Part shown: in pieces, positions 1-6,680 of the stretch
Layout of the letters: the number at the start of each line of letters is the position of its first letter
How positions within the stretch are numbered: position 1 is the stretch's first letter
Assembly: GCA_040756735.1 (NCBI GenBank)
Contig: JBFLYC010000062.1
Coordinates: forward strand, 1 to 8,749
From: JBFLYC01 sp040756735
GTDB lineage: Bacteria > Bacillota > DSM-16504 > Desulfitibacterales > Desulfitibacteraceae
Length of the DNA: 8,749 nt
Direction of reading: 5' to 3'
Program-made: the position numbers and the translations under genes
Notes under the pieces: model-generated
Database searches by the model: none
What the model was told of the DNA's origin: nothing
What the model saw: the letters and a program-made list of their open reading frames with translations, nothing else

Positions 1-120
1 CTGCCTGCAGATGTTTTTTCATATGATGGACAATATTTTAGAATGGGGTATGGACGGACAAACTTTGAGACAAATTTAAAAGTCTTTGAAGAATACTTAA
101 TTGACAAAGGGCTAGTTTAG
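1..120 (+). CDS. PLP-dependent aminotransferase, C-terminal end (partial)
   Basis: Frame 1 is open from the left edge to a TAG at 118-120 and gives 39 residues. They contain FRMGYGRTNF followed by an acidic helix (LKVFEEYL) and a short tail. This is the usual C-terminal end of fold-type I (class I/II) aminotransferases. The Arg in the FR(M/L/I)GYGR motif is typically the one that binds the substrate carboxylate. The rest of the gene, including the PLP lysine, lies outside the window, so the amino donor and acceptor cannot be named. The gene converges on the hydrolase remnant, with 20 bp between the two stop codons. No clear terminator lies between them. It is not part of the minus-strand operon. 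The family call rests on a short stretch and is fairly but not fully secure. Confidence 0.72.
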   Translation: MPADVFSYDGQYFRMGYGRTNFETNLKVFEEYLIDKGLV

Positions 121-140
121 CGATAATCAATCTTTGAAAA

Positions 141-365
141 TTATTTATACGAAAACCGAAAATCACAATAGGGAGCCCCCTCCATAATGGTCTGGGAACG
201 GGTCAGAACGATTTTTGGATTAAAGGCAACGGTCCAGGGTTTATCACGGCAACAGGACAAACATACACTGAATTCAATTAAGCCCAACCGCTGGTAGCAA
301 TCCGCATATCCGCACCAAGTCACATCAAAGTCGAAATTGCGGTCGGTTTCCTGCAATACATTCAT
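141..365 (-). pseudogene. ATC hydrolase-like gene remnant (C-terminal part only)
   Basis: The 74 codons encode a recognisable C-terminal part of the L-2-amino-thiazoline-4-carboxylic acid hydrolase-like family (small proteins, usually about 200 residues or more). The hallmarks are the FDFDVTWCGYADCYQRLG segment, a Cys pair near residues 38-39, and the ending RSQTIMEGAPYCDFRF. The ATG at 363-365 is preceded in frame by a TGA six codons upstream. No ribosome binding site is visible, and only about 95 bp separate it from the lctP-type stop, so the N-terminal portion is absent rather than frameshifted nearby. A hand count gives about 47% GC over 181-360 against about 40% over 481-660, so its composition differs somewhat from the operon next to it. 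I read it as a gene truncated when the neighbouring operon arrived or by a deletion. A short functional protein is possible but less likely. Confidence 0.62.
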
Positions 366-459
366 AATAGTGGTAATGAGTCAGCTTATATAATTTAGAT
401 TACTTTGTTTAGCATGATTTAAAAAGGGCAGACTAACACTCTGATTATTGAATAACTTA

Positions 460-2133
460 CTAGAATACATCTTTAAAAATATTGACAGCTATCAATCCAA
501 AAATTCCAACAGCTATTGCATAAATAGCAGCTGGTATAAAGTTCCTTCTGATAATAATACCTTCTACTCCCATCAAACCTACTGTAGCACAAGCAGCCAC
601 CACATTATGAACGGCCAACATATTTCCCACTGCTCCACCCACATTTTGAACACCTAAGATAATAGTTTTAGAAATCTCTAACTGCTCCGCCACACCAAAC
701 TGAAATTGGGAAAATAGAATATTTGAAACTGTATTTGACCCTGACATAAAAGCCCCTAATATTCCTACAAAGGGTGAAAATACCGGCCAAGAACTCCCTG
801 CAATACCGGCAACAGCCTTGGACATGGTTAGCATCATGCCTTCCATGTTATTGGTATTGATATTTGATTGAACCATTATCTGTACCATCGCTACTGCAAA
901 AATCAATGCTATAGTAGCAGGAACCAACTGATAAACAGTATTAACCCAAGCTTCTCTAACCTTTTTAATAGTCATCTTGTGAACAAGCATAGTAACAATT
1001 GCTACTAAAGTAAAAGGTATAATCCCTGGTAAATACAAATATTGAATGGAATAGTTTATACCTGATCCCAAAATATTCTCCCAACCTAACGCATAACTAG
1101 TTAACAATGCTTTCAATCCTAGCTGGGGAATTCTAGTTATTACTAATAATATAGCTATTAACATATATGGTATCCAGGCTAACCATAATGCCATTTCACT
1201 TTGTTCTTCTTTATCCTGCTTCACTGTTCCCAGCCAGCTTTTATCCCATTTTTCTCTTATCGGAAAATCCCATTTATTCTTCGGAATCAAAAAACCCTTT
1301 TTAGCTGCAATTAAGACTATAGGTAAGGCAATCATAGCTCCGACCAGTGAAGGAAATTCAGGCCCCAAGTAAGCAGCAGTTAATATATATGGTATTACGA
1401 AGGCAATTCCACTGAAAACAGCGAAAGGTGCTGCTTCTAAGCCAGGCTTAATTGAATTCTCTTCACCAAAAAATAAAGTCAAAATTGAAATAGCTAATAA
1501 TGGTAAAAATACTCCAACTAAAACATGGGGAATCGCACTCCACAGTCCTACTTGACTAATAAATTGCGTAAAAGACATCCCTTCTGGGAGCTTTTCTAGA
1601 ATTTGTGGTGTATTCATTACTGACCCTATACCACCAACTATTGGAGTTCCTACTGCTCCAAAACTAACTGAAGTACTATCAAAAATTAATGCAATCATAA
1701 CTGCTGCCAGAGGAGGAAATCCCAAACCAACTAAAAGAGGTCCGGCTAATGCAGCAGGTGTACCAAAGCCTGATGCTCCTTCAATAAATGAGCCAAATAT
1801 CCAACCTATTATTATAGCTTGAATCCTTCTGTCAGTTGTAATCCCACAAAACCCCCGATTAATAACTGCCATTGCTCCACTTTGCTTCAGAGTATTTAAA
1901 ATCAGAATAGCCCCAAAAATAATAATTAAAATATTGAAAGCAGATAAGAAACCATAAATTGTAGCCGCAGCTAACTGTATTATAGACATCCCCCAAACTA
2001 TTGCTCCTATAAAACAAGCAATAATCCAAGCTAATGGCATTACCTTTTTTGCAGGCCAGGAAAATACTGTCATCATCACTATTGTAAAGAGAATAGGGAT
2101 AAAAGCTATTACTCCTAAAATTATTAGATTCAT
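460..2133 (-). CDS. LctP/LldP-family L-lactate permease-like transporter
   Basis: A 557-residue, very hydrophobic multi-pass inner-membrane protein of the lactate permease family (LctP/LldP/GlcA), which normally carries 2-hydroxy monocarboxylates such as lactate or glycolate by proton symport. The length matches the family (about 550). Family signatures are intact: FGSFIEGASGFGTPAALAGP at about 113-132, D152 followed by FGAVGTP at 158-164, SGSNTVSN at 464-471, and GNMLAVHN at 503-510, followed by the GLMGVEG segment. The ATG at 2133 follows an AAGGGG-type ribosome binding site about 10 nt upstream. Only 21 bp separate it from the TRAP permease stop, so it is almost certainly cotranscribed as the last gene of the operon. 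The family is secure. The substrate is not: next to a mandelate racemase-like enzyme it may carry that enzyme's hydroxy-acid substrate or product rather than lactate. No convincing terminator follows. Confidence 0.9.
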   Translation of the reverse strand: MNLIILGVIAFIPILFTIVMMTVFSWPAKKVMPLAWIIACFIGAIVWGMSIIQLAAATIYGFLSAFNILIIIFGAILILNTLKQSGAMAVINRGFCGITTDRRIQAIIIGWIFGSFIEGASGFGTPAALAGPLLVGLGFPPLAAVMIALIFDSTSVSFGAVGTPIVGGIGSVMNTPQILEKLPEGMSFTQFISQVGLWSAIPHVLVGVFLPLLAISILTLFFGEENSIKPGLEAAPFAVFSGIAFVIPYILTAAYLGPEFPSLVGAMIALPIVLIAAKKGFLIPKNKWDFPIREKWDKSWLGTVKQDKEEQSEMALWLAWIPYMLIAILLVITRIPQLGLKALLTSYALGWENILGSGINYSIQYLYLPGIIPFTLVAIVTMLVHKMTIKKVREAWVNTVYQLVPATIALIFAVAMVQIMVQSNINTNNMEGMMLTMSKAVAGIAGSSWPVFSPFVGILGAFMSGSNTVSNILFSQFQFGVAEQLEISKTIILGVQNVGGAVGNMLAVHNVVAACATVGLMGVEGIIIRRNFIPAAIYAIAVGIFGLIAVNIFKDVF

Positions 2134-2154
2134 ATTTACAACGCCCCTTATTTT

Positions 2155-4101
2155 TTAAACCGCTATCTCTTTTTGAGTTGTTTTCTTTCTACGAATAATT
2201 TGACTGGTTAACGTTATAGCCAGAATTACCGCCCCAATAATATCTGTTGTTAACCCAGGTTTTATCATTACTAAAGCCACTATTAAAAACAAAGCTTGTT
2301 CGATTCTATTAAGATTAAGCATGAAGTATTTCTCCATTCCAGCCCCTAGACAAATTATTCCAATTACCGCAGTAATAATCACTTGAACTAAATCCCAAAC
2401 AGGCAGCGGATCGACTTGCAACAACAGAATTGGTGAATATACAAACATCATAGGCACTATGAACCCGGCCAGCCCCAACTTCAACCCTGTCATTGCTACT
2501 TTATTTGGAGGCGCATCAGCAATTCCAGCTGCTGTAAATGAAGCTAAGGCAACTGGTGGAGTCAAATTAGATAAAACTGCATAATAAAGTACAAATAAAT
2601 GAGCAGCGATTGGTAATACATCCATTCTTATCAAAGCTGGTGCCGCTACCGTGGCAGCTGTAATATAACAAGCTGCCGTAGGTAATCCCATACCTAAAAC
2701 AATAGAAGCTATCATAGTCATAATCAAGGCAATCATCAAGTTGCCGCCTGAGATGTCAATTATGTTTGTAGCCATCATAGTTCCTAACCCAGTCATTGAT
2801 GAAATTCCTACTACTATACCTACTGTAGCGCAGGCAATTGCAGGTGAAAGGGAAGAAATTGCTCCACTGCGCAAAGCAGATAATATTTTAGCTAAAGACA
2901 TTCTGGTTTGAGCTCTTAATGAACTAATTACTATTGTAGAACAAATACCCCAGAAACCAGCAAATAATGGGGTTTTGCCACTAAATAATAGATAAATCAC
3001 AATAGTCAAAGGAATAGCCAGATGACCTCTAGAAATAATAATATTTTTTACTTTAGGTAACTGCTCCTTAGGCAGTCCTTTTAAACCCATCTTTCGCGCT
3101 TCAAGGTCTAACATTACCCAAAGAGCCAGATAATAGAGTAGTGCCGGAATTAGAGCAGCAGTAATTATCTTTAGATAAGGAACACCTAAAATTTCTGACA
3201 TTATAAAAGCTGCTGACGCCATAATAGGAGGCATCAAAGATCCCCCACTAGATGCTACAGCTTCAACAGCAGCCCCAAAATAGGGTTTATATCCTACTCT
3301 TTTCATTAATGGAATAGTTATAGTACCAGTAGTAGCAACGTTAGCTACTGCACTGCCGCTAATTGTTCCCATTACACCACTGGCAAGGATTGCTACTTTG
3401 CCAGGTCCTCCAGATCGATGACCAGCTATTGCTAATGAGATATCATTAAAGAACTCAGAAGACTTATTTTCCCCTAAAAATGCTCCAAATAAGATAAACA
3501 CAAATATATAAGTAGCCGAGACACCTAAAACTGTACCAAAGATGCCTGTCTCAGTGTAGTACATTTGATAAATTATTCTTTCTGTAGAAAATGGGACAAT
3601 TTTAAAATTACCAGGGGCTAAATTACCATATTTAGCATAGACTAAAAAAAATACAGACAAAATTACTAGCGGCCAACCTACTGTTCGCCTACAAGCTTCA
3701 AATAAAACTACAATTCCCAGAAAAGCAATCAATAAGTCTATAGTGTCAGGTAATCTTCCCGTAACCGCAAAATCGTTATAAATATAATACATATACATTG
3801 CTACTCCTGCACCAGCTAATGATAAAACCAAGTCCAATATTGTAGGCTTTTGCTTTGGTGTACCTTTTTTAATGGGAAATAACAAGAAAATTAGTACTAA
3901 TACAAATGCTAAGTGAGCAGATCTTAACTGAATAGCCATCATAATCCCGTAGCTATTATAATACAAATGAAAACCAGCCATAACTATGGTTATTAATGAT
4001 ACTACTATGGCCCATTTTCCTTGAAACTTGGCCATGGGAAATTGCATCTCGCATATTTCGCTAATCATGTTTTTTACTATATCTTTTATATATTTGAGCA
4101 C
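2155..4101 (-). CDS. TRAP transporter fused permease (4TM + 12TM), TAXI type
   Basis: A 648-residue integral membrane protein in which the small (DctQ-like, about residues 30-170) and large (DctM-like, about 185-590) TRAP subunits are fused, the usual arrangement for TAXI-type systems. It would use an ion gradient to import the ligand delivered by the receptor encoded just upstream. The large-subunit signatures are clear: GGPGKVAILASGVMGTISGS at 231-250, then ANVATTGTITIPLMKRVGY, then SSGGSLMPPIMASAAF at 284-299. In the second half there are GMGLPTAACYI at 470-480, HLFVLYYA at 501-508 and LTPPVALASF at 513-522. The start is GTG, chosen because AAGGGGGA sits 6 nt upstream and the next residues fit a cytoplasmic N-terminus. 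An 89-bp gap containing a strong hairpin separates it from the receptor gene, while the next gene follows after 21 bp. An extra membrane segment or two near 600-635 follows the core domain. The substrate is unknown. Confidence 0.94.
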   Translation of the reverse strand: MLKYIKDIVKNMISEICEMQFPMAKFQGKWAIVVSLITIVMAGFHLYYNSYGIMMAIQLRSAHLAFVLVLIFLLFPIKKGTPKQKPTILDLVLSLAGAGVAMYMYYIYNDFAVTGRLPDTIDLLIAFLGIVVLFEACRRTVGWPLVILSVFFLVYAKYGNLAPGNFKIVPFSTERIIYQMYYTETGIFGTVLGVSATYIFVFILFGAFLGENKSSEFFNDISLAIAGHRSGGPGKVAILASGVMGTISGSAVANVATTGTITIPLMKRVGYKPYFGAAVEAVASSGGSLMPPIMASAAFIMSEILGVPYLKIITAALIPALLYYLALWVMLDLEARKMGLKGLPKEQLPKVKNIIISRGHLAIPLTIVIYLLFSGKTPLFAGFWGICSTIVISSLRAQTRMSLAKILSALRSGAISSLSPAIACATVGIVVGISSMTGLGTMMATNIIDISGGNLMIALIMTMIASIVLGMGLPTAACYITAATVAAPALIRMDVLPIAAHLFVLYYAVLSNLTPPVALASFTAAGIADAPPNKVAMTGLKLGLAGFIVPMMFVYSPILLLQVDPLPVWDLVQVIITAVIGIICLGAGMEKYFMLNLNRIEQALFLIVALVMIKPGLTTDIIGAVILAITLTSQIIRRKKTTQKEIAV

Positions 4102-4107
4102 GGGAAA

Positions 4108-4115
4108 TCCCCCTT
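4108..4115 (-). promoter_or_regulatory. Ribosome binding site for the TRAP permease (GTG start)
   Basis: On the minus strand AAGGGGGA lies 6 nt before the GTG at 4099-4101. This strong Shine-Dalgarno sequence fixes the non-ATG start of the fused TRAP permease. The later in-frame ATG at codon 12 lacks such a site. Confidence 0.75.
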
Positions 4116-4143
4116 ATACTAAGTTGCCAGTTAGTTTGGTTAT

Positions 4144-4179
4144 TTTTAGGTAGTGGTCTCTAAAGCCCACTACCTAAAA
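4144..4179 (-). promoter_or_regulatory. Intercistronic mRNA hairpin between receptor and permease genes
   Basis: A perfect 13-bp inverted repeat: TTTTAGGTAGTGG (4144-4156) and CCACTACCTAAAA (4167-4179), with a 10-nt loop. It begins about 11 nt after the receptor gene stop on the transcribed strand. The downstream arm is followed by AUAACC rather than a U-tract, so it is not a canonical intrinsic terminator. In binding-protein-dependent transport operons such structures often protect the 3' end of the receptor mRNA, so that more receptor than permease is made. That role is an inference here. Confidence 0.6.
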
Positions 4180-4190
4180 TATTTCTAGCT

Positions 4191-5204
4191 TTACTTATTC
4201 CAAGCTCCTTGCTCCTCTAGATATCTTTTAGCTCCATCATGAAAAGGAATTTGTACTCCTTTAGTAGCATCTTCTAACCGAATAGACTTAGCGGCTTGAT
4301 GAGCTGTTTCTAAAAAGTCAAGATTTTCAAAAATAGTCTTTGTCATTTCGTAAACTGTATCTTCAGGTACATTAGTTGTTGTAATTAGTATATTGGGATA
4401 TCCACTTACTTGAACGTCTTGAGGTTGGTTAGGATATGTGCCTGCTGGAATGGTATATTTTATATAAAGAGGATGTTGTGCTGACAATTGGGCAATTTGT
4501 TCATCTGTCAAGGAAAGAATATGTGCGTCTCCATTAGCCATTAAATCAGCAACTGCAGAGCCAGGAGGAAAAGTATTAAACATGCCACCAGCTACTTGTC
4601 GGTTTTTCATTGCTTCTACCGCTTCAGCATAATTTACCCAGACTGGCTCGATATTTTTCTTTCCTCCATCTTCATCACGATAGTATAATCCCAAGCTTGA
4701 TAAAATTGCATAAGAATCAGTCTCTGTACCACTACGGGCAGCCCCTACAACAAATCGTTTGCCTTTAAGATCTTCGAAGGATTTAATATCTTTTAACACT
4801 ACAATATGGTTTAAGTTGGGCCAAAGACTTGTAATTGCCCTTAGTTCATCATATTTATTGTCAGCAAATTGTTCTTCACCAAAAAATGCCCAGTTTACTA
4901 CAGTTGCCATCATTGTAGCAACTTGAGCTTCATTGGATCTTAAAAGTCCAATATTATCAACAGACCCGCCGGTAGACATAGCTGAAGAAGTCACGTAAGA
5001 TATTTTTTGACTAAACAATTGTCCCATTGCAACCCCAACAGGATAGTAAGTACCACCAGTATTGCCTGTTGCAATTTTGATAAATTCTTGTGGTCGTTTT
5101 TCTCCATCTCCTCCTTTTTCACTGCTTCCGCTACAACCAACTGCAACGATTCCAATAACTAAAACAGCAATCATAAGCAATAATATTCTTCTCCTTGATT
5201 TCAT
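4191..5204 (-). CDS. TAXI-family TRAP transporter solute-binding lipoprotein
   Basis: A 337-residue extracytoplasmic receptor that would capture the solute outside the membrane and hand it to the fused TRAP permease encoded next. The N-terminus is a lipoprotein signal: KSRRR, a hydrophobic core, then AVGC with the lipidated Cys at position 24, followed by a Ser/Gly/Lys-rich tether to about residue 38. The mature part has the TAXI hallmarks: IATGNTGGTYYPVGVAMG at 44-61, VGAARSGTETDS at 153-164, and the C-terminal IPFHDGAKRYLEEQG at 319-333. The ATG at 5204 has GGGAGGG about 9 nt upstream. It lies 53 bp after the enolase-superfamily gene, so it is the second gene of the structural operon. The family is secure. 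TAXI receptors are poorly characterised and the ligand cannot be read from sequence, although the neighbouring enzyme points to an organic or sugar acid. Confidence 0.94.
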   Translation of the reverse strand: MKSRRRILLLMIAVLVIGIVAVGCSGSSEKGGDGEKRPQEFIKIATGNTGGTYYPVGVAMGQLFSQKISYVTSSAMSTGGSVDNIGLLRSNEAQVATMMATVVNWAFFGEEQFADNKYDELRAITSLWPNLNHIVVLKDIKSFEDLKGKRFVVGAARSGTETDSYAILSSLGLYYRDEDGGKKNIEPVWVNYAEAVEAMKNRQVAGGMFNTFPPGSAVADLMANGDAHILSLTDEQIAQLSAQHPLYIKYTIPAGTYPNQPQDVQVSGYPNILITTTNVPEDTVYEMTKTIFENLDFLETAHQAAKSIRLEDATKGVQIPFHDGAKRYLEEQGAWNK

Positions 5205-5257
5205 AGCCTTTTCCCTCCCAAAATCATTTATTTTTTTAAATTGCCCAGTCTAAAGGG

Positions 5258-6382
5258 CTAAACTCTATACTCATCTGCAAGCTCCCAATCTACTTCAAGG
5301 CCTAACCCTGGCTTTTCAGGAGCCCTTACATAGCCATCTATCACCTGATGAAGTGATATTGGTTCAACAAACAAATCAGATAAGAACGTTTGCAAATAAT
5401 GGTCTCTTGTAAAGTACTCCATCATTGGTGCATTAGAAATAGCCGTTACTAATGAAATGTGTATTTCCTGAACCGCATGGGTTACACAAGGCATGTTCCA
5501 CGCCCTTGCCATAGCTGCTACTTTCATCCATTCGGAAATCCCCCCCACACGAGTAACATCAGGTTGAACTATGCTTACAGCATTTCGCGTTATTAAGTCT
5601 TTAAATCCGTATCTAGTGTATTCATTTTCACCTGCCGCAATGGGTACAGAGCTTTTTTGCGAAAGAAGAACTAGGCCATCAATATCATCTGGAGCTAAAG
5701 GCTCTTCCAACCAGTAAATATTATAAGGCTCAACAGCACTTAAAAATTTCAAAGAAGTACCCACATCCCAAGCCTCATTGGCATCTATTAATAAATCAAT
5801 ATCATCTCCGATTACTTTACGTACAGCTTCTACACGCTTAAGATCTCCACATAGATCTCGGCCTACCTTCATTTTTACTGCCTTAAAGCCTTGATCCAAG
5901 TAGCGCTGCATATCATCAACCAATTCCCCTATCTCGTTGCGGTCTGTATAAAAACCACCACTTGCGTATACCTTAATTTTATCTGAATAACCCCCTAGAA
6001 GCTTGTACAATGGTGTATTTGTTTTTTTGCCTATAATGTCCCACAATGCCATGTCTACTCCACTAATGGCTCTAACTGCAGCGCCTTTACGTCCATAACG
6101 AGTAGTTCCCTGGTACATATTTTGCCACAGTCTCTCAATACTAAATGGATCTTGACCGACAATCATCGGTTTTAGAGCTTTTTCAATTATCATGTTTATT
6201 ACAGGTGCCTCACTACCGTGAGCAACACCTAGTCCAGTAAGGAAACTCAAGCCGGTTATTCCATCATCTGTCATAATCTCGATTAAAATAACATCTCTAC
6301 CAGATATTTTTCTTGCTGCATCATGAACATTTTCTTTAAAAGGATAGAATAGTAATGTGGTTTTTAAGTCTATAACTTTCAT
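5258..6382 (-). CDS. Mandelate racemase/muconate lactonizing enzyme family protein (MR subgroup, enolase superfamily)
   Basis: A 374-residue cytoplasmic enzyme with an N-terminal capping domain (about 1-125), a (beta/alpha)7-beta barrel (about 130-325), and a C-terminal tail ending in the usual PGLGLEVDWE...EYRV. Enolase-superfamily enzymes take a proton from the carbon next to a carboxylate, with Mg2+ stabilising the enediolate. The MR-subgroup residues are all visible: K170-x-K172, metal ligands D200, E226 and E252, the D275/H302 dyad, and E322. From D200 to E322 the spacings (26, 26, 23, 27, 20) equal those of mandelate racemase (D195, E221, E247, D270, H297, E317). This supports racemisation or dehydration of a 2-hydroxy or sugar acid, but the substrate is not determined. 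The ATG has GGAGG 7 nt upstream. It is the first gene after the sigma-54 promoter and the only catabolic enzyme in the operon. Confidence 0.93.
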   Translation of the reverse strand: MKVIDLKTTLLFYPFKENVHDAARKISGRDVILIEIMTDDGITGLSFLTGLGVAHGSEAPVINMIIEKALKPMIVGQDPFSIERLWQNMYQGTTRYGRKGAAVRAISGVDMALWDIIGKKTNTPLYKLLGGYSDKIKVYASGGFYTDRNEIGELVDDMQRYLDQGFKAVKMKVGRDLCGDLKRVEAVRKVIGDDIDLLIDANEAWDVGTSLKFLSAVEPYNIYWLEEPLAPDDIDGLVLLSQKSSVPIAAGENEYTRYGFKDLITRNAVSIVQPDVTRVGGISEWMKVAAMARAWNMPCVTHAVQEIHISLVTAISNAPMMEYFTRDHYLQTFLSDLFVEPISLHQVIDGYVRAPEKPGLGLEVDWELADEYRV

Positions 6383-6456
6383 TATTCTGCCTCCATTTCC
6401 ATTAAAGCTTCTACTTTTACTAAAGAGTAACCATTCCTCCCTTCATTTTATAAAAA

Positions 6457-6491
6457 TTGCTTTAAATTAACTTGCAATTAATTTAAAGCAA
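6457..6491 (-). terminator. Intrinsic terminator-like hairpin overlapping the operon promoter
   Basis: A perfect 14-bp inverted repeat: TTGCTTTAAATTAA (6457-6470) and TTAATTTAAAGCAA (6478-6491), with a 7-nt spacer. On the minus strand it is followed directly by TTTTTAT, which fits a Rho-independent terminator for the regulator gene whose stop lies about 180 bp upstream. The stem has only two G-C pairs, so its strength is uncertain. Its upstream arm contains the -12 box of the sigma-54 promoter, so it could instead, or in addition, be a protein-binding operator. Confidence 0.5.
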
Positions 6492-6503
6492 AATCTATGC
6501 CAA
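6487..6503 (-). promoter_or_regulatory. Sigma-54 (-24/-12) promoter of the structural operon
   Basis: The minus strand reads TTGGCATAGATTTTGCT. Against the consensus TTGGCACG-N4-TTGCW it matches everything except the CG after TGGCA, and the 10 nt between GG and GC are exactly right. Counting from the C of GC as -12 puts +1 near 6476, giving a leader of about 94 nt before the enzyme ATG. The gene just upstream encodes a sigma-54 activator with an intact GAFTGA motif, which independently supports the call. Confidence 0.8.
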
Positions 6504-6514
6504 CTTTATTGGCA
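6498..6514. repeat. Short inverted repeat covering the -24 box
   Basis: TGCCAA (6498-6503) and TTGGCA (6509-6514) form a perfect 6-bp inverted repeat with a 5-bp spacer. One half is the -24 element of the sigma-54 promoter. A 10-bp palindrome AACATATGTT (6514-6523) abuts it. Both could bind a regulator at the promoter, or the repeat could be a chance duplicate of the -24 hexamer. The plus-strand copy lacks a -12 box at the right distance, so it is not a divergent sigma-54 promoter. Confidence 0.35.
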
Positions 6515-6619
6515 ACATATGTTATACAAACTTATTAAGGCAGAATGTTTTAAAATTATTAGCGAATTTTACCTCTGAATGTGTAAAAAGCTGAATTCTT
6601 ATAATAATTTACAAGCTAT

Positions 6620-6680
6620 GGTTTCAAATAGGGTTTTATTTTGAAGCCATTACTTCATGAATTGGTTTCATTTTGAAATC
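6620..6680. promoter_or_regulatory. Candidate enhancer (upstream activator sites) for the sigma-54 activator
   Basis: Two related 17-mers, GGTTTTATTTTGAAGCC (6632-6648) and GGTTTCATTTTGAAATC (6664-6680), match at 14 of 17 positions and start 32 bp apart, about three helical turns. The second contains the perfect inverted repeat TTTCA-TTT-TGAAA and overlaps the regulator's stop codon. A partial third copy, GGTTTCA, starts at 6620. Their centres lie about 165 and 195 bp upstream of the predicted sigma-54 start, a usual enhancer distance. Assigning them to the PrpR_N-type activator is an inference. Confidence 0.4.

Noticed and set aside
421..443. Possible operon terminator: CAGA-N7-TCTG followed by CCCTTTTT on the minus strand
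   Set aside because: The stem is only 4 bp, too weak to call a terminator, although the T-tract is suggestive.
448..657. Plus-strand 69-codon open frame
   Set aside because: It lies antisense inside the LctP-type gene, is rich in Ser, His and Asn, and has no family resemblance; it is a shadow of the real gene.
5062..5253. Plus-strand 63-codon open frame over the receptor gene start
   Set aside because: It is antisense to the lipoprotein signal region; its hydrophobic, Pro-rich look is the mirror of that signal sequence.
5243..5258. GCCC-N8-GGGC hairpin at the stop of the enolase-superfamily gene
   Set aside because: A 4-bp stem without a T-tract on the transcribed strand; too short to assign a role.
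6383..6476. Tiny open frames in the operon leader (8 and 6 codons) as upstream regulatory peptides
   Set aside because: Their starts are wrongly spaced from the available GGGAGG or have none, and no regulatory codon run is present.
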